A DNA stretch of 64,000 nucleotides, from the NCBI GenBank assembly GCA_030248215.1, contig JASANG010001676.1, positions 248,001 through 312,000 of the forward strand. Direction: 5' to 3'. The notes under the pieces are model-generated. The model did not search any database and was not told the DNA's origin. It saw nothing but the letters and a program-made list of their open reading frames with translations. Position 1 is the stretch's first letter. Every line of letters starts with the position of its first letter. This stretch comes from Enoplolaimus lenunculus (lineage: Eukaryota > Nematoda > Enoplea > Enoplida > Thoracostomopsidae). Made by a program: the position numbers and the translations under genes. Below are positions 62,160 through 64,000 of the stretch, piece after piece.

Positions 62160-64000
62160 GGGTCGGTAAGGCGTAATATATAGATATATGGATACCATAT
62201 ATATATGGTATCTATAATATAGTAGCCTCACATACTTTTGTGTGTATTTTTCGTGGGTCTTTACATATAGCAATATATTTCTGTTTACTCTATTATGGTT
62301 GTATTTATGTGTGTAATTCTCATATATTCACGATGTAGAGTGGATTGTTTAGGTGTTCGGAGTTGTGTTTGTATTTATGTTGTGTGTTTTGTGGGTTGAA
62401 TATATTTTACGTTGTTATGTGAGATTTGAGACATTATGTTGTTAACATGTTTGTATTTTCACTGAATGAGTGTCTGAATTTGGTTATATGTATATACTTT
62501 CATACATGTAAACAAATTTGTTATATGAATATATATTTATGTGCCGAAAACGCCGGAATATGTATACTCTATATATAGTATACATATATATACAATATAT
62601 ATGTATACTGTATATAGTATACATATATACAATATATATAGTATCTATATATACTGTATATATATGTGTATTTTGTTAGCAAAAAATATATTTTTACATT
62701 CATTGTAGGTTCAACGTTGAAAATATTTTTATATAAAATACGGGTCCGGGTACAGCAATGCGTTGCAATGAACTGAATATATTTCTGGATCGATCTTTAT
62801 ATCGGATGATTTCAATTTTATCTGCAAGTTATCATCTGTGTGTTCTGCTGCAGTATGGGTTTGCGGAATTTGTTGATTATTTTTTCGAAAGCTAAAATTT
62901 GTGCAACACAGTACACAACATTTCTTCAAGTAAGATGTATAAAGCGTTGTCATAACTATAATTACTAAAGCTCAAAACGTAACTTTTTGTGACCAAAACT
63001 GGCTAAATTGTGATTTTAAAAAATATCTACTTTTTGTATTTAATTCGCTTAATTAAGGAAAATCTACATAATGATGGAAATCTGACGGTCTGAAGCTAAA
63101 AATTTGACGAAATGGTCAAAATTGAACTGTCCGGCTGAGATGGTCACTATATATTCTTTGACAAAATTTTGCATTTTAGGACACTGGGACTGAAGCGTAA
63201 ACCAAAATATGTGTATAATATATATATTTAGATATGTCTAGATATATTATATATGTATTTATATATCTATGTAAACAAAATAATAGGACGGCAGTGCTGT
63301 TATATATATCAATATATTGCATCTTAAAAACATGTTTAGGTATTTTAGTATATGTAGATATTTTTTGTTTACATGTGGATTTATGTAATATTTATATATT
63401 TGTTTGTGTTTATTTGCGTACTGTAAATATGATATTGTTATGTGTGTCAAAATATATGTTTTGTGCAGTTAGAATGTGTATTAATGTGCATATATATAAA
63501 TATATATACGACACATGCATTGTATATATGTATATGTGAATAAAACGGTTACACTTTATACACATATGTATACATCATTTTAAATAATATGCATATTGGT
63601 GTATGTGTATAAAGCATATTTTATACAAGTAATATATACATATATAAACACAATTTATATGTGTATATATTGTGTATATGTGAATATCTAAATAGGTATA
63701 TATATTTTCGGTATGTATTGTGTTTTTGGAGTGTTTTCAATGTGTATTGTTTACGGTGCATGTTATATTGAATATATAATATATATGTATATTTATATAT
63801 ATTTATATATATATTTATATTTATATATATTTATATTTATATAATGTAAATATATTATGTCTAAAATATATTGAACATCGTGTGTATTTTCCATCCATAT
63901 ATTATATGTATGTAATGTGTGTGTTTTGTATGTTTATGTCGTGAGTGTCAAGTGTATAGTATGTGTATGCTGCAGATATATCTATATATAATATATCAAA
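62160..64000. repeat. AT-rich low-complexity region
   Basis: Dominated by TATATA, TGTATATG and TTTATATA runs with many short self-complementary stretches (dense at 62180-62220, 62570-62670 and 63770-63850). Between 62690 and 63200 the sequence is more ordinary but holds no convincing exon. Short open frames here are expected by chance. Confidence 0.85.

Noticed and set aside
63234-63539. 101-residue Tyr/Ile/Cys-rich frame near the window end
   Set aside because: It lies in AT-rich low-complexity DNA with no domain, splice or codon signal.

Overview
The window is a piece of an intron-rich animal nuclear genome. A nematode fits best. The 3' splice sites are short poly-T tracts ending in TTTCAG or TTTAG, and two genes have such an acceptor directly at or 15 bases before the ATG, as expected for spliced-leader trans-splicing. 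One protein is MEP-1-like, and no bacterial or viral gene order is present. Species cannot be told from the sequence.

Five protein genes can be supported, all by conceptual splicing with matching intron phases. (1) + strand, 154-29411, with its 5' end outside the window: a GON4L/YY1AP1-family chromatin regulator in about 26 exons, including one 4.07-kb exon. (2) + strand, 32662-35175: an ALKBH7-type mitochondrial 2-oxoglutarate/Fe(II) dioxygenase in five exons. (3) - strand, 47839-39297: signal peptide peptidase (HM13) in eleven exons, with all three catalytic signatures (YD, GLGD, PAL) and a C-terminal KKxx signal. (4) + strand, 50270-57692: a MEP-1-like multi-zinc-finger protein in four recognisable exons, 5' end uncertain. 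(5) + strand, 60110-60601: mitochondrial ribosomal protein L36, single exon. Genes 1 and 2 lie head to tail, gene 3 converges on gene 2 and diverges from gene 4, and gene 5 follows gene 4.

The introns and spacers are full of short non-autonomous DNA transposons with readable ends. There are hAT-type MITEs (CAGGGTGCAACCGG termini, 8-bp target duplications), Tc1/mariner-type MITEs (TA duplications) and piggyBac-type MITEs (TTAA duplications) that carry a tRNA-like Pol III promoter. A GON4L intron holds a tandem array of about 757-bp units that sits inside a hAT MITE whose 8-bp target duplication is still perfect. Other tandem repeats are a 0.7-kb GATA microsatellite, a CAA microsatellite, and eight 51-bp copies of an ALKBH7 exon end together with its splice donor. 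The last 1.8 kb of the window is AT-rich low-complexity DNA.

The most unusual point is the ALKBH7 array: eight near-identical 5' splice sites in a row, of which only the first avoids an in-frame stop. The genes share no obvious pathway. They are a chromatin regulator, two mitochondrial proteins, an ER intramembrane protease and a transcriptional corepressor.
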